Both the position numbers and the translations under genes were made by a program. From Motacilla alba alba (lineage: Eukaryota; Chordata; Aves; Passeriformes; Motacillidae), in NCBI RefSeq assembly GCF_015832195.1, contig NC_052018.1, positions 57,783,666 through 57,847,665 on the forward strand: a stretch of DNA of 64,000 nt, written 5' to 3'. The notes beneath the pieces are model-generated. The model was not told the DNA's origin and made no database searches. It saw nothing but the letters and a program-made list of their open reading frames with translations. How positions within the stretch are numbered: the first letter of the stretch is position 1; every line of letters begins with the position of its first letter. Positions 48,301 through 59,284 of this stretch are shown here, piece after piece.

Positions 48301-49546
48301 TTTGAATAAGGCTGAATGGCTGTGCACAGGCAATCACAGGCGTGTTGCTGGACATGTGACTGAAGCCTGAATCAGCTCATTGCATTAGTCATTTGTCAAG
48401 AAAGTAAATCTTCTCCCACACTTCTGGCTTTGTTTCCACATGGGGATCTCTAAGGAGGGTTAGGCCATCCTTGGGTCCTCTGAGGGGAAGATGGAGTTTT
48501 TTTAGTTTTCTGCCTTTTCCGCAGCAGTTACGTTCTTCTTCCCTCCTGGATGCTCAGTTGTGCCAAAAACCTGCTATCCTGACAAGATTTGTAGCTGTTC
48601 TTTCTTGGCAAGAGTGTTGGGCAGGGTTGTGTCAGAGCACTTTTGGCCAGAAAAGAAGCTGGAACTCTTGTCAGTCACAAATCAATTCGTAGAGTCGCTC
48701 ACTGAGTTTGTGACACTTGGAATTAATTTGCATTTATCCAAAATATTACCAAAACTGCTGTATTTCTGAAATAATTTTTGCAGTCAGGCTTGAGGCATTG
48801 CTATGTCTGTGTTTTGCTTTTTTAGTGTATCTTAATACATCTGCCTCTGGTGCTGTCCATTATCTCATGGTGATTCTAATAACTGGTAAAGGACCCTGTT
48901 TCAGAGGAAGTGGAGCAAGAAAGGCGCTTGTGTCTTTGATTATAAGAATTTTTGTAGTAACCATTTTTGCTCCAACGTCTGCTGGATTGAGCTGAATCAG
49001 GGACAGTGATTAGCAGACATGAGCAGACATAAGGAAAAAAGTGCTTTAATGGGTGTTCCAAGGCACTGATCTTCGCAGAAGGGGTCATCCTGCATTCCTG
49101 TCAGCTGGCCTGGTTCTCTACTGTCAGACAATCTGACTGTACTCTTTATAAGTGCCTATTTGCTGTCTTTCAACCCTTTTCTTAAGTTACTCCAAGTTAT
49201 TTTGGACTTTAGGACAATCGTAGAACTTTTTGTTAAGAAGCCTATAATCCCCACTAAATATTGATACTTACTTGGACCTCTCTCACCTGATCTCACAATC
49301 TGTTTACCTAACTCAATAAAATAAATTATTAAATACTTAAATACTATTCTTAAGTTTCGTGGCAGGTAAGAATCAAACTGTCAGTTTGGATAGTTTTGAT
49401 CAGTTTTTACTCTTGTTGTCTGTAAAAGCTTTGCTCAAAAGGCTATTGCTGTATAAGTCTGAATATTTTTAAGATGCATATCCAAGTGTGTATGTCTAAG
49501 ATGAAGTCCTTGCTTTGTTTCTGGGGGTGCTTTGGGCCGTGCCTAG
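42368..49546 (+). other. MTHFD1L: MTHFD1L intron 7 (7.2 kb)
   Basis: The largest intron in the window, GTGAGT to GTGCCTAG. GC is raised in the first 1.4 kb and AT-rich after that. I found no further exon, CR1 copy or RNA gene. Small duplications only, such as GCTTTCCCAGTT twice near 47330-47360. Confidence 0.72.
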
Positions 49547-49658
49547 CTCCGTCACGCAGACGCGGTGGTGTTCGGCAGTACGAAACCCGACGATGTTCCT
49601 GTGAGCTGGATAAAGCCTGGGGCCACCGTCATCAGTTGTGCTCATGATCCTCTCTCAG
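49547..49658 (+). CDS. MTHFD1L: MTHFD1L exon 8: DHCH-like domain, CpG-dense
   Basis: 112-nt exon reading LRHADAVVFGSTKPDDVPVS, then WIKPGATVISCAHDPLS plus one base. W-I-K-P-G-A-x-V-I-x-C is the conserved strand after the Rossmann segment. The first 60 bases carry about eight CpGs in an AT-rich setting. Acceptor GTGCCTAG, donor GTAAGA. Reading through the donor would stop after three codons, giving about 262 residues. Confidence 0.94.
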
Positions 49659-52600
49659 GTAAGACGTGATAAGAGATAACAGTTCTTGCAAGTGGTGTAC
49701 CGTGAGCCTTTGAGATGTATGTGGCATCTTGGTGACAACGCAGTGTGGTTAAAAGCTGCATCTCTGCGAGAGGGCCTTTAAAGATGTGTGTACAGGGCAT
49801 GTGTACACCTTTCTCTGATGTATAAATAGGGAGAGGATGTTAGGTGGGAGAAGAAAGGTTGGAACAGATTCTTCATACCAGGATGGTTAGATAAGCAATG
49901 ACCCAGTGGATTCAGAGAGTTCCAGAGGGAAGACTTGGGTCATCGGATGAGCTATTACATAGTGCTGTTTTGTATAGTGTCTTACCCTGTGACTTCTGTG
50001 CACTCACCTGGAATATGGGTAAAGGAGAAGAAGGGAAGAAATATCAACTGCAAAGTGCTGTGAAACTGTCTGCAGAGAATGGTACAGTACAGAAATCATG
50101 TGTAGTTAAGAAGAGGCAGAATTTCTCCTGCAGTAATTTTTCCAAAAAAAAAGGGGTTGGATTCATCTCCTTCTTTTTCCCCTAGCTTGTTGTGGAGGTT
50201 GTATGTGTTCAATGATTTCTCAGTTGAAAAACTGTTACAGAATTTTCTTGGGAATAAAATTAAGAAATCTTTCCAGAAGTTACTTTGCTGCTAGAATAAT
50301 GTGTGATAATAATAACATGTAATTTTACCTGTCCTGTAAAATTCCTTAAAATTCTGTAAAGATCTCTAGATATTTTCTAGATTTTTGGTGTGTATATGAA
50401 TTTGACTGCTCAGCATCCCAATGAGATTATGCTGCAAATGAATAGGAAAATGAGGAAGTACATGGATAGCATGACTGGGTTAATCTGGGTTTTTTTAAAA
50501 TCTTACCACAAGTGCACTAGATTGACATCTGTTGACCAAAACTGTGGAAATGGGCATAAGGCTGAGGAAACCTAATTGCATGGGTTTTAAACTAGGGATA
50601 TTCCCTAAGGGCAAATGAAGCAGATACTCCTCGCAGAGCTAATGCAAGATCAGGCTCATAATAAAGCAGCTGCTGTTCCCATGGAAAGCATGGCCTTAGC
50701 AATAGATTTCTTTTCTTGTCTTTCATGATATCCTCTTGACTTAAACAGACACTGCAGGTGTGGAGATCTGGGTTATTATTCACTTGACTGTCTGAAGGCA
50801 TTTGGACATTCACTGTCTACCCCCCAAAGCAGATCTCTGATCTTGCTGAGGATCTCCAGGGTGGGTACCAAGCCTTTTCCCTTCCTGATGCTGCACAAGT
50901 TGTCCAAAAATAATACATGTTTTCTTTTTCCTGGACTAGTGACCAGGAGACTCCTTGCATCTCTAATGCCTATTTATTTTCCCTAGGGATTTTTGGATAT
51001 AATTGTTAAGTATCTGTAGGGCAGGGCTTGGCACACAGGTCTCTTCAGCAGGTACCCAGCCTTACTAGTATGACACAGCCTTACATGAAGGAGGAATGGG
51101 GGAGAAAGGGAAAGGAATAGAGAAGAGAGGGTGTGGTGGTAAAGCAGTCATACCTATAAATAAATAAATAAAAAAGAATCTCCTCTGCTCATTTTAATCT
51201 TGAAGGTAGAAACCTCTTCTGTGACAGACCTGGGGTGGTTCTGACAGGGTGGGATAAGCCAGTCAGTGCAGCTGGAGTGGCACCAGGAGTGACTGGACTC
51301 TCCCAGCACTGTGTGCTGCCTGGTGCAAGCCCCACTTTCAGACACCTGATTCTCTCCATTGAGAAGTGAGTCTGAGCTTTCACAGATGCATGAATGTCTT
51401 AAGACTTAAATATCTTCATGCCTTAATTACTCTAAAAACTATAGATAATACTAGTGTTTCCCTTCTCTGAAAGAATGTTGTTTAAAAAACTGCGTTACAC
51501 ACCACAGTAACATTCATTCCTAATGCAGGAAATGTAAGATTTGGCATAAGCATATTCATTTCTTTGCATTTTTCAAGTTGTAGCAATGCACTCTGTTGAG
51601 TACTGCATTTTTTTTTGAAAGACAGCATGAGATTTTTATCAAGATAATTTAACTAGGACTCATCTACTAAATGTCTGTCTGTCTTTATGGTAATGTTTTT
51701 GAGGTTGTAAGAACTTTGAAGAAACTCCAAAATTACAGCAGAAATGCATTTTACCAGCTATAAAAATGTTGGTCTCAAGGCTTACTAGAGAGGTACATGA
51801 AACACAGGTGTCTGACAGGAAGAATGCACTTAGTTTAGTTGCAAGATGTTTGTGGAAAGCCCCTTGTGGAGTAGTTGTGACCTTGGAGAAACAACTGAAT
51901 CTTATAACTGTCTCTTGACTTCCATGGAATCTGGCTGAGGTGCTTGGAAATTGTTCTGGATTTTTTCTTGCTTTAGAAATGTCCGACTTAACATCTGTGG
52001 GGTCACAGGAGCTAAATGAAGCCTGAAAGCAATAATGGTCATGAAGTAACTTTTGTTCTTGCTGGATGGTGGCTAGATTTCCAACTTGTGTGGGTGTACA
52101 TGTTGTCTAACACACTTGCGTGTTTTAAAAGCACTCAGAATTTGCAAGGATGTAGCTGAATTGGGGAAATGAAATGTTGTAAATCAGGAGAGTTGAGATA
52201 AAAGTGCTCATTCCAAAGTGACAATTCTTTTTCAAGTTTTTTTTTTTTTTTATCAAAGATTTTTTAATTATCACAATTTTAAAACATTCTGCAATTTTCT
52301 AGCAGTGCAACATCTGCTTCTGTTGCACTGACGATCTTGGAATCAGGTGAGTACTAGTAGAGTCCTGCAGGAATATACTTTAAATGTAAATGTATGGAAA
52401 TTAAATAACTTTCTGAACAAAACTTAAGGATTCCAAAATTATTTGAGATTTGATGTCCAACTCCTTTGGGGTCACTTGAAAGCAGAAGCCCACATGGTTT
52501 AAGTATGTTAGTGGGAAATTCAACCATTTCCCCACCTCTTCTCTGTTCTAAGCTGCCTGAGCAGGCAGGTAGCACCCGACAGCAGCTCTCACTCACCTGC

Positions 52601-52840
52601 ACAATAGGGTATGAGTCAGAGGAGGGAGCACAATATCTGAAGTTCAGCTGATCTGACCATAGTCCAAAGCAGAGAGTGCTATTCCAGCTTCCATCTGGAA
52701 AATTCATCCTAGAAGAGCTGTTGCAATCCTGTGATTGTCTTGCTAACTCCATGCGTGCATGACTTTCACCTCTAGTTTCACCTTCACCCCTGTAAAAGCC
52801 TGGTTAGTCATTTGTGGGGTGACTGTGTAGCATAGAGAGA

Positions 52841-52897
52841 AATAGTTTATTAAAACTAAATAATAGTTTATTAAACTAAAAACAGTTTATTAAAGCG
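52841..52897 (+). repeat. Three-copy 20-bp minisatellite
   Basis: Three tandem imperfect copies of a unit centred on AGTTTATTAAA, at about 52841, 52862 and 52882. The last copy is partial. Confidence 0.85.
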
Positions 52898-53177
52898 AAT
52901 TGTCTAATTCTAATATGTATTTACACACATGCTAGCTCTGCCCTGATAAAAATAGTTGTATTAAGCCAAATAACATAAAAAGTCAAAATGTTTCTGTAAA
53001 GCACAGCTGTCTGAAAGGGGGTTTTAAACTCATTCTTCCTACTTCGTTTGTCTGTTTGGCAGCTCTCCCAGCCTGGTCTCAAAGCAACAAGAGTCAGCTT
53101 ATGACTGTAATAGACTATTCCAGTAAAACTCCCCTGTCTAAATCTAAAGCTGAGCATCTCCAGAAGAAATGGTTGGG

Positions 53178-53203
53178 TTTTTGTTTGTTTGTTTGTTTGT
53201 TTT
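53178..53203 (+). repeat. (GTTT)n microsatellite
   Basis: About six GTTT units, intronic. Confidence 0.85.
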
Positions 53204-54364
53204 AATTGCAAGGGTTAATGCAAGAAGAAGAACTTTTCAGACACTTTCTTAATTACAGTTTAATATGAAGACTGTTGCCTTCAGCTTGGTTAGCTGTGTC
53301 ACTGAAGTGTGGATTCCTGCTGGCAGGAAAGTTTGAGAGAGGGTCAGGAAACACATGGAGTGAGGCTGAGGGGTCTGCAGAGAGGGTCTTCTGCTCTCTC
53401 AGCAATGGATGTGGGAGAGTGGGCTGTAGCTGCCACCCTGTCTCCCATCTGAGTGTTCTGTGCTCTGCTGCTCTGGGACCCTTGTTGGGAGGGGTGATCG
53501 TGCACGGAAACGTGAGCCTTTTATGACCAGTACAGAAGGGGTGAACAGAGCAAGAGCTTGACCAGGTCAGGGTTTGCACTTCAGTTCCCCTGTGGCAGAA
53601 AGGTTAAAGCTGTCAGCGTGCAGTTGTTATTTTTTATTACAATTATATCTACGCCCTTCAGAATGTGGCTACGGCCTTGATATGCCCACAGAGACTAGGA
53701 TGTGAATTTTAGAGAAATTGTGTCTAGATAAAAGTCAATGAGCAACAACAGAATAACAAGCCAGAAGAAGGATTTCAGCGAAATGACAAAATAATATGTT
53801 TAGATGGGGTAGCTAATGTATGATTATCATTTGATATATTGCCACTAGAAACAATTGTGACTGTCTCTGAAGCTGAAGTCACTCTGACTTGTGTAGACTC
53901 TCCAGAATACCTGCTTTTAATATCATGCTGATGAAGATAACTGTTACTATTTTAAAAAAAATTTGCATCTACTATTTCCAAGTTATAATGATCCCGTATG
54001 GTATTTGTGATCATTTCATTGTTCTTGCTCACTGTGATGTGTGTGTCGAAGAGAAGACAGTCTTTACCATGCTCATTTAGGTGTTCTGTCTAAGCATGTA
54101 TGTAGCTTTTCAAATACAGCTGTGTGAATTTTTTTGTGTGGGTTTGTGTAATATGTTACAGTTACTCTCTGATTTTCATAGTCTATTCATCCTTCTGGTG
54201 GTTTCATTTGAAGTATTAGAGAAGCCACCTATAATTTTGTCAGTAATATTGTTAAATTTCAAGTCAATCTTCAGAATTTTTTTGTTTGGATGTAACTTTG
54301 AAATAAACATTCTCCCACTCACAGAAGATTTGTGATCTATGAGTGCAATACTTATATTTTTCAG

Positions 54365-54444
54365 AGAAACACAGCTATCGTCAGCAGAACTACCCTGCTG
54401 CTGAGAAGATTGTTGGTTCTCTTGCAGTAGCAATGAGAATGCAG
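54365..54444 (+). CDS. MTHFD1L: MTHFD1L exon 9: end of DHCH-like domain
   Basis: 80-nt exon reading EKHSYRQQNYPAAEKIVGSL and ending AVAMRMQ. The end aligns with the P-G-G-V-G-P-M-T-V-A-M-L-M-Q motif of active enzymes: VG and VAM-x-MQ survive but P-G-G and P-M-T do not. The first half differs strongly from the human segment that I recall and seems about four residues shorter. Splice sites and phase are good (TTTTTCAG, GTTAGT). Confidence 0.88.
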
Positions 54445-55160
54445 GTTAGTGTACCTTGGTTTGTAGATTGTACCAATGTTGCATATTTGTTGCTCTTTCT
54501 ATAAGTTGCATAAACTGCTTCTATAGTTTATATTTTAACTTTCAATTTGCTCTTTAGAACATCTTACCCGACTTCCATTTTAATTGCAACTCTTAATCAG
54601 GTAGAGTGATACCTATTACATTTAATTAGAGAAAGGTAAATTAAAAACCAGACATCTCATAATTCTGGTTAGTACAGAAAAGGTTGGCAGAAGCACTTGT
54701 GTCAGCAGGCCAATATCACTCACTCAGGTAAGACTGAGAAGATTAATTGTATCTACATTTTTGCATTACAATGGACAGAGGATCCAGAAGTATGTTATTT
54801 AATTTTGAAAGCAGCATTAGTCAGTCAATAAACAATCAGTATCTTCCATTGTTTTTATGGTGTGAGAGAAGAATAGTAATTCTCCATCTTGACCAGAATA
54901 AAATGTCCAACTGCCTAATTAGAGACTCTTCTCTGACACTTATGTGTTAATGGGGTTGTTTCTTTTTGAAATCTGGTCATACAATAGAAAAGTGGCTCTT
55001 AGTTTGTCCTAAAACCATGAAATGGAAAAATTTTTATATTTGGGGCTTTTTGTTAGCCTTTGGCGTAGAAGTTATTTCAACATACTCTAGAGAATGTTTG
55101 AAATTACTGTTCAGCATTTATGATGCAGCTGTTGTGTGCTGTTTTCTTGTTTAAAACCAG
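54445..55160 (+). other. MTHFD1L: MTHFD1L intron 9
   Basis: 716-nt AT-rich intron, GTTAGT to AAACCAG. Nothing recognised. Confidence 0.78.
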
Positions 55161-55258
55161 AACATGGTAAAAAACATGGAGCGATGGATCCAGTCCCAGC
55201 AGTACAGGAAGTGGGACCTCCGCAGCTTGAAACTGCAGCCCCTCTCCCCAGTGCCCAG
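55161..55258 (+). CDS. MTHFD1L: MTHFD1L exon 10: linker to synthetase domain
   Basis: 98-nt exon reading NMVKNMERWIQSQQYRKWDL, then RSLKLQPLSPVP plus two bases of a Ser codon. LKLQPLSPVPSDIEI is the hallmark junction between the DHCH-like and formyl-THF synthetase domains in this family. Acceptor AAACCAG, donor GTAATA (weak). Confidence 0.95.
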
Positions 55259-55964
55259 GTAATAAGTGCTTTTAAAGAAAAAAAAAAAAGTGAAAAATAT
55301 TTTTAAAAAGAGCAAGAAAGAGTGACAACCTAACTATGTGCTGTTCCTAACTAATTTTTAATCTTATGTAGACTATATGTTGTGCCATTCTCTTGTATGC
55401 TTCATCATGACCATGTACTTCTGTTTGATATCGATTTTTCCTTTGATGACATGCATTGGAGCCAAGCTTTATTTAATGAAGACCTAAAGCTGGAAGGTTT
55501 CATTGACGAAAGGAGGAGAAGTCTTGTGCAACACCAGCAGAAATACAAAAGACAAGAAGTTCCTAATGGCTGAACCCTGATGTAGTTAGTTAAGGCTCAG
55601 TGATTTTAGTGGCATTTGAGTTTGTATTTATTTTCTTCCCTCAGTAGAAGTACTTTCTTCTGCATTAGACTTTTAAATTCCTGTGTGGGTGGGAAAAGCA
55701 GGAAGCATATTTATTCTCATAGCCAGAATCTTTTCAATCAGCTCCTGTCATTCACTTCCCAAGGCCCATGTCTGGGCCTCAGCGATTTCAGGTCTGCCTT
55801 GGCATGATTGCTGACATCTCTGATATTTAAAGCAGCCTGAGCTCTTTACTGTGCTAAAGTGCTTCGCTATGTGTTGGGTGACAATGAGAGGAGCCAATGG
55901 CTTGAAAGTGAGGAAAGTGTCATCATTTTTTCATGCTTATTGGTACTCCTGCTCCTGCAGATGC

Positions 55965-56376
55965 TGAAGGAACCTCACACCAGAAGAAAGTCTGAGAGAC
56001 TTGTAACTCCATAGTCTGGAGGATAGGAGTATTTTATCGATCTGTCTAAATACAATGTACAGCAATACAAACAGGAACGAGGCAGGCTCTTTTCAGTGGA
56101 GCCCAGTGTCAGAACCATCAGCAGTGAGCACAAATTGAAACCCAGGAAGCTCCATTTGAACATCAGGAAATACTTCTTCACTGTGAGGGTGACCAAACAG
56201 TGACACAGATTGTGCAGGGTGGTTGTGGAGCATTCATCCTAGGAGACATTCAGAAGCCACCTGGACATAGGCAACTAACCAGCTCTAGATGCCCCTGCAT
56301 GAGCAGGGGGGTTGGACTAAATGACTTCCAGAGGTCCCTTCCAACCCCAGCCAGTCTGTGATTCTCTAATTCTGAA
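55965..56376 (+). mobile_element. CR1 LINE 3' end, sense orientation
   Basis: The longest CR1 copy here. In order it shows GGCAGGCTCTTTTCAGTGGA, CACAAATTGAAACCCAGGAA, a CATCAGGAAATACTTCTTCA block, GGTTGTGGAGCATTCATCCT, GCAGGGGGGTTGGACTAAAT, CAGAGGTCCCTTCCAACCCC and a final CTGTGATTCTCTAATTCTGA terminus. It is 5'-truncated and covers only the end of the element, so no working ORF remains. Confidence 0.93.
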
Positions 56377-56559
56377 TCCTACTGGTGTCGTTTTCGGGAA
56401 GCTGTGACAAAATGTTGCATTTTGATTTACTTTTCACTGTCTCTTAAAAAAGTTTAATGGGAATGAACCCAAACGTAATTTAAACCAGAAATGCCATAAG
56501 AATGAGTTTTCTCTTGTAACCAGGGACACAAAGAGGCAGAAATACTTGAGCTTTTTCTG

Positions 56560-56587
56560 CAATTCTAGAATTCAGTTTCTAGAATTG
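56560..56587. repeat. Perfect inverted repeat, 11-bp arms
   Basis: CAATTCTAGAA and TTCTAGAATTG flank a 6-base TTCAGT loop. It lies about 180 nt after the CR1 end. Confidence 0.88.
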
Positions 56588-56745
56588 AAGCCTAAAAAAA
56601 CTATCCTTAAATAATACAGTTTAAAGTTAAAGTATGCAATGTCATGAGGGTGATGGCAAAACAAAAACTTTCACAAAAAAGTATTCCCAACCCTCTCTAT
56701 GACATTGTGTGTTTAGTACATCAATAATTACATAATTAATAAATA

Positions 56746-56815
56746 ATGGTGTATATATATATATATATAAAATATATATATACACCATAATATAATATAT
56801 ATTATATAATTAGTA
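56746..56815. repeat. AT-rich palindrome and TA microsatellite
   Basis: ATGGTG then a long TA run, a short centre TAAAA, another TA run and CACCAT: a near-perfect palindrome of 43 bases (56746-56788). A second AT palindrome follows to about 56815. It is able to extrude a cruciform. Confidence 0.88.
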
Positions 56816-59110
56816 ATAGGACTTGCATTTATCTGCTAACTCTATAGCTTTGTCTTTTTTTCTTTTAAATGTAAAAAACCCTTCAGATGGAAAGTATCCT
56901 GTAATAAAATGTAAGCTTTCAGTAATACTCCACGTTGTGTGGAAACAGATGGAGTATTCATTGAAAGTGAGGCAAAGCTGCTTGAGCATTAAAACTAAGA
57001 ACATCTGCTTTTTGATTTCTGTGAGATCTGGGTTGAAGTATTTCCAAATATATTGGAAATGGAATGGAAAATTTTCTTACAGTATGCAGTAAAAAAAGAA
57101 ATGTCAGGTGAGTAGATGTAGAGCCTTCCTCCATCTTTTAAATTTTTATGTATTTTGTAAATTATCACTTAGCATTGTCAGTGATGGACTTCTTGCTTAA
57201 CAGTTTTCATTAATGCAGAAAAACCACTTTTGCACATCTCCAGCAATACTGAATAACGTAACATATTAAATAATTCTGGTATTTCCAATACGGAGAATAT
57301 ATTGTCAGGTTAAAAGAGTCAGCAACAAATATAGACTTCTAAAGTCCAGGTATAACCAAGTCTCTAATTTTCTGTGTTTTGGGAAAGTATACTTAGTAGG
57401 AGGAAAAAAATGAAAGCTAATGTTGTATTAGTCTACATCTTTCTTCTCTTGCTAAATGCATCAATTATTTTAAGAGGGGAATAGTCACCCTGAAAATTTT
57501 AATTTCTTAGATCTTTAAGGAACCACACTACCACCAACTTAGCAAGAATTTTCTGGGGCTTGAGTCGTTTATATATGAAGTTCTAAGTGAAAACTTCAGA
57601 TAGTCGTTGCAATGTGATGTGTGTAAGCCACTCCATCTTGTGTTCTCATTAAATTTTTATGGCTAGCTGTGTTTGAAGTCACACATAAGCAGCCAAAGGT
57701 ATATCCTTGTGTGAAAGAGCATGCACTTAGTATGTCTTTGAAAGAAAGCAGGTTCCAGGTTGGTGCTGTGATTGAGTAACTCCTTGTCCTGTAGTACTGG
57801 ATTATGTCATTGTTTGGGTGGGTGGTTTCTGGGTTTCACATAGCTGCTGCAGGGTGCGAAAAGGGGGATACTTGAGAGCTATAAATGAATAATGGAGCCA
57901 GTTCAGGATTTTTTCAAAGAATTGCAAAGAAAAGCAATTAAGCTGGCACAGACTGATCTATTGTCAGGTGGATGCAGAATGGCCCAAGTCCACACACAGA
58001 GTTGAGATCTGGTAGTAGTTTTATGTTCACTGGTGGATATTTAAGGTCTTGCAGAATGTTTGAAAGTTCAGGACATGAGCTTTCATGCCACTGCCAGATT
58101 CTATCTTAAAAATACTGTGATCAACTGAAACTACACAAACAAATTTAGCCTGGTTAGGCTGAAAGTAATTTTTTAAGTTGTTTTTGTGGTAATGTGAGCA
58201 ATTCAAAGCCCAAGGAGACAGCTCCTGACATCCTGTGTTCCAGCCCCTGGGCTTCCATGCTGCAGGAGCTTACAGCTTCTACATGCTTGTGTGGACATAA
58301 TGGGCAACTAGGTCAAGCTCACAAATGCAAAATCCATGATGGAATATTAAATCCAAAGACCTCAGGTTGTCCAGGTCAGGAATTGCAGATATAATGGTGT
58401 CCCCTACAGCCACATTCCCTCTGGGAATCTATGGCTTGCCTCAGCTGATGCTCACCCTTGCTGCTCACCCAAACTACCTTGCTGGAGGTAGTTTGTAAGC
58501 TCACTGGATGTCTTGGCTGAGCCCCATGCTTTAGACTCCTGCTCTGTGGCCATTCTTAGTTTAACTGTGTTTTACAAGTGCATGAGTTGGTCTTCAAATG
58601 CCTTGTTTCCTGTGGTGCCCTCGTGGGGAGCAGCGATGTTGGCGCTGCCCTTGGATGAAAGGCGCTGCATGCACAAGCTTCAGGTTTAGCGAATGTGTTT
58701 GTTGGCCAAGGAATGCATGCACTTTTTAGTAAATTGTATGTGCTGAAATATGCTGTGAGGGAGGAGAACAAAAGGGAAAAACAAATCCAGAAACATCCAT
58801 TCCAGTGGGACATGCTTGAGCATCCAGCAGACACGTTTGTAGCTTGATATGAAAGCATTACGTAATATTTGGAATCTGATTAAACAAGAGCTCTCTGTGA
58901 AATTGTAACAATTAACAAACTCTGTACGTGATTTTCAGTGTTGTATTAGGTGTTAGTCGATATTTAGTTTTGGTTAATAAAATGTGAGAAAGAATTGAAA
59001 AACTCATTACAATATCTCCATTGTTGGATTATTTGCTGTTGTTTTGTGCTCTGTCGTCGACCACCTAAGCTGAGAGAAATCTCCTGGCTCCTATTTGTTT
59101 TCTTTTCCAG

Positions 59111-59284
59111 TGATATTGAGATTTCCCGAGCACAGAGTCCAAAAGCTGTTGATGTACTTGCCAAGGAGATAGGATTGCTTACAGATGAAATTGAGATCTA
59201 TGGCCAAACCAAAGCCAAAGTACGTTTGTCCCTGCTGGAAAGGTTAAAGGATCAACCAGATGGAAAATATGTTCTAGTTGCTGG
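59111..59284 (+). CDS. MTHFD1L: MTHFD1L exon 11: start of formyl-THF synthetase domain
   Basis: 174-nt exon reading [20 protein letters not shown], then [20 protein letters not shown] and [12 protein letters not shown] with two bases carried over. These are the opening motifs of the 10-formyl-THF synthetase (ligase) domain. The next exon should encode the ATP-binding P-loop (TPTPLGEGKS-type), and it lies beyond the window. In-window protein: 376 residues of a protein of roughly 980. Acceptor TTTTCCAG, donor GTAAGA. Confidence 0.96.

Larger units (their letters stand above)
49659..54364 (+). other. MTHFD1L: MTHFD1L intron 8
   Basis: 4.7-kb AT-rich intron, GTAAGA to TTTTTCAG. It contains an (AAAT)n run at 51157-51175, T-runs near 52236, a three-copy 20-bp minisatellite (52841-52897) and a (GTTT)n run at 53178-53203. 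In human, a short isoform is reported to use an alternative exon after exon 8; I could not recognise one here. Confidence 0.72.
55259..59110 (+). other. MTHFD1L: MTHFD1L intron 10
   Basis: 3.9-kb intron, GTAATA to TTTTCCAG. It contains a frame-compatible open stretch with its own acceptor (55372-55573, see findings), a CR1 3' end (55965-56376), an 11-bp-arm inverted repeat (56560-56587) and an AT palindrome (56746-56815). The canonical splice from exon 10 to 11 restores the family sequence exactly. Confidence 0.75.
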
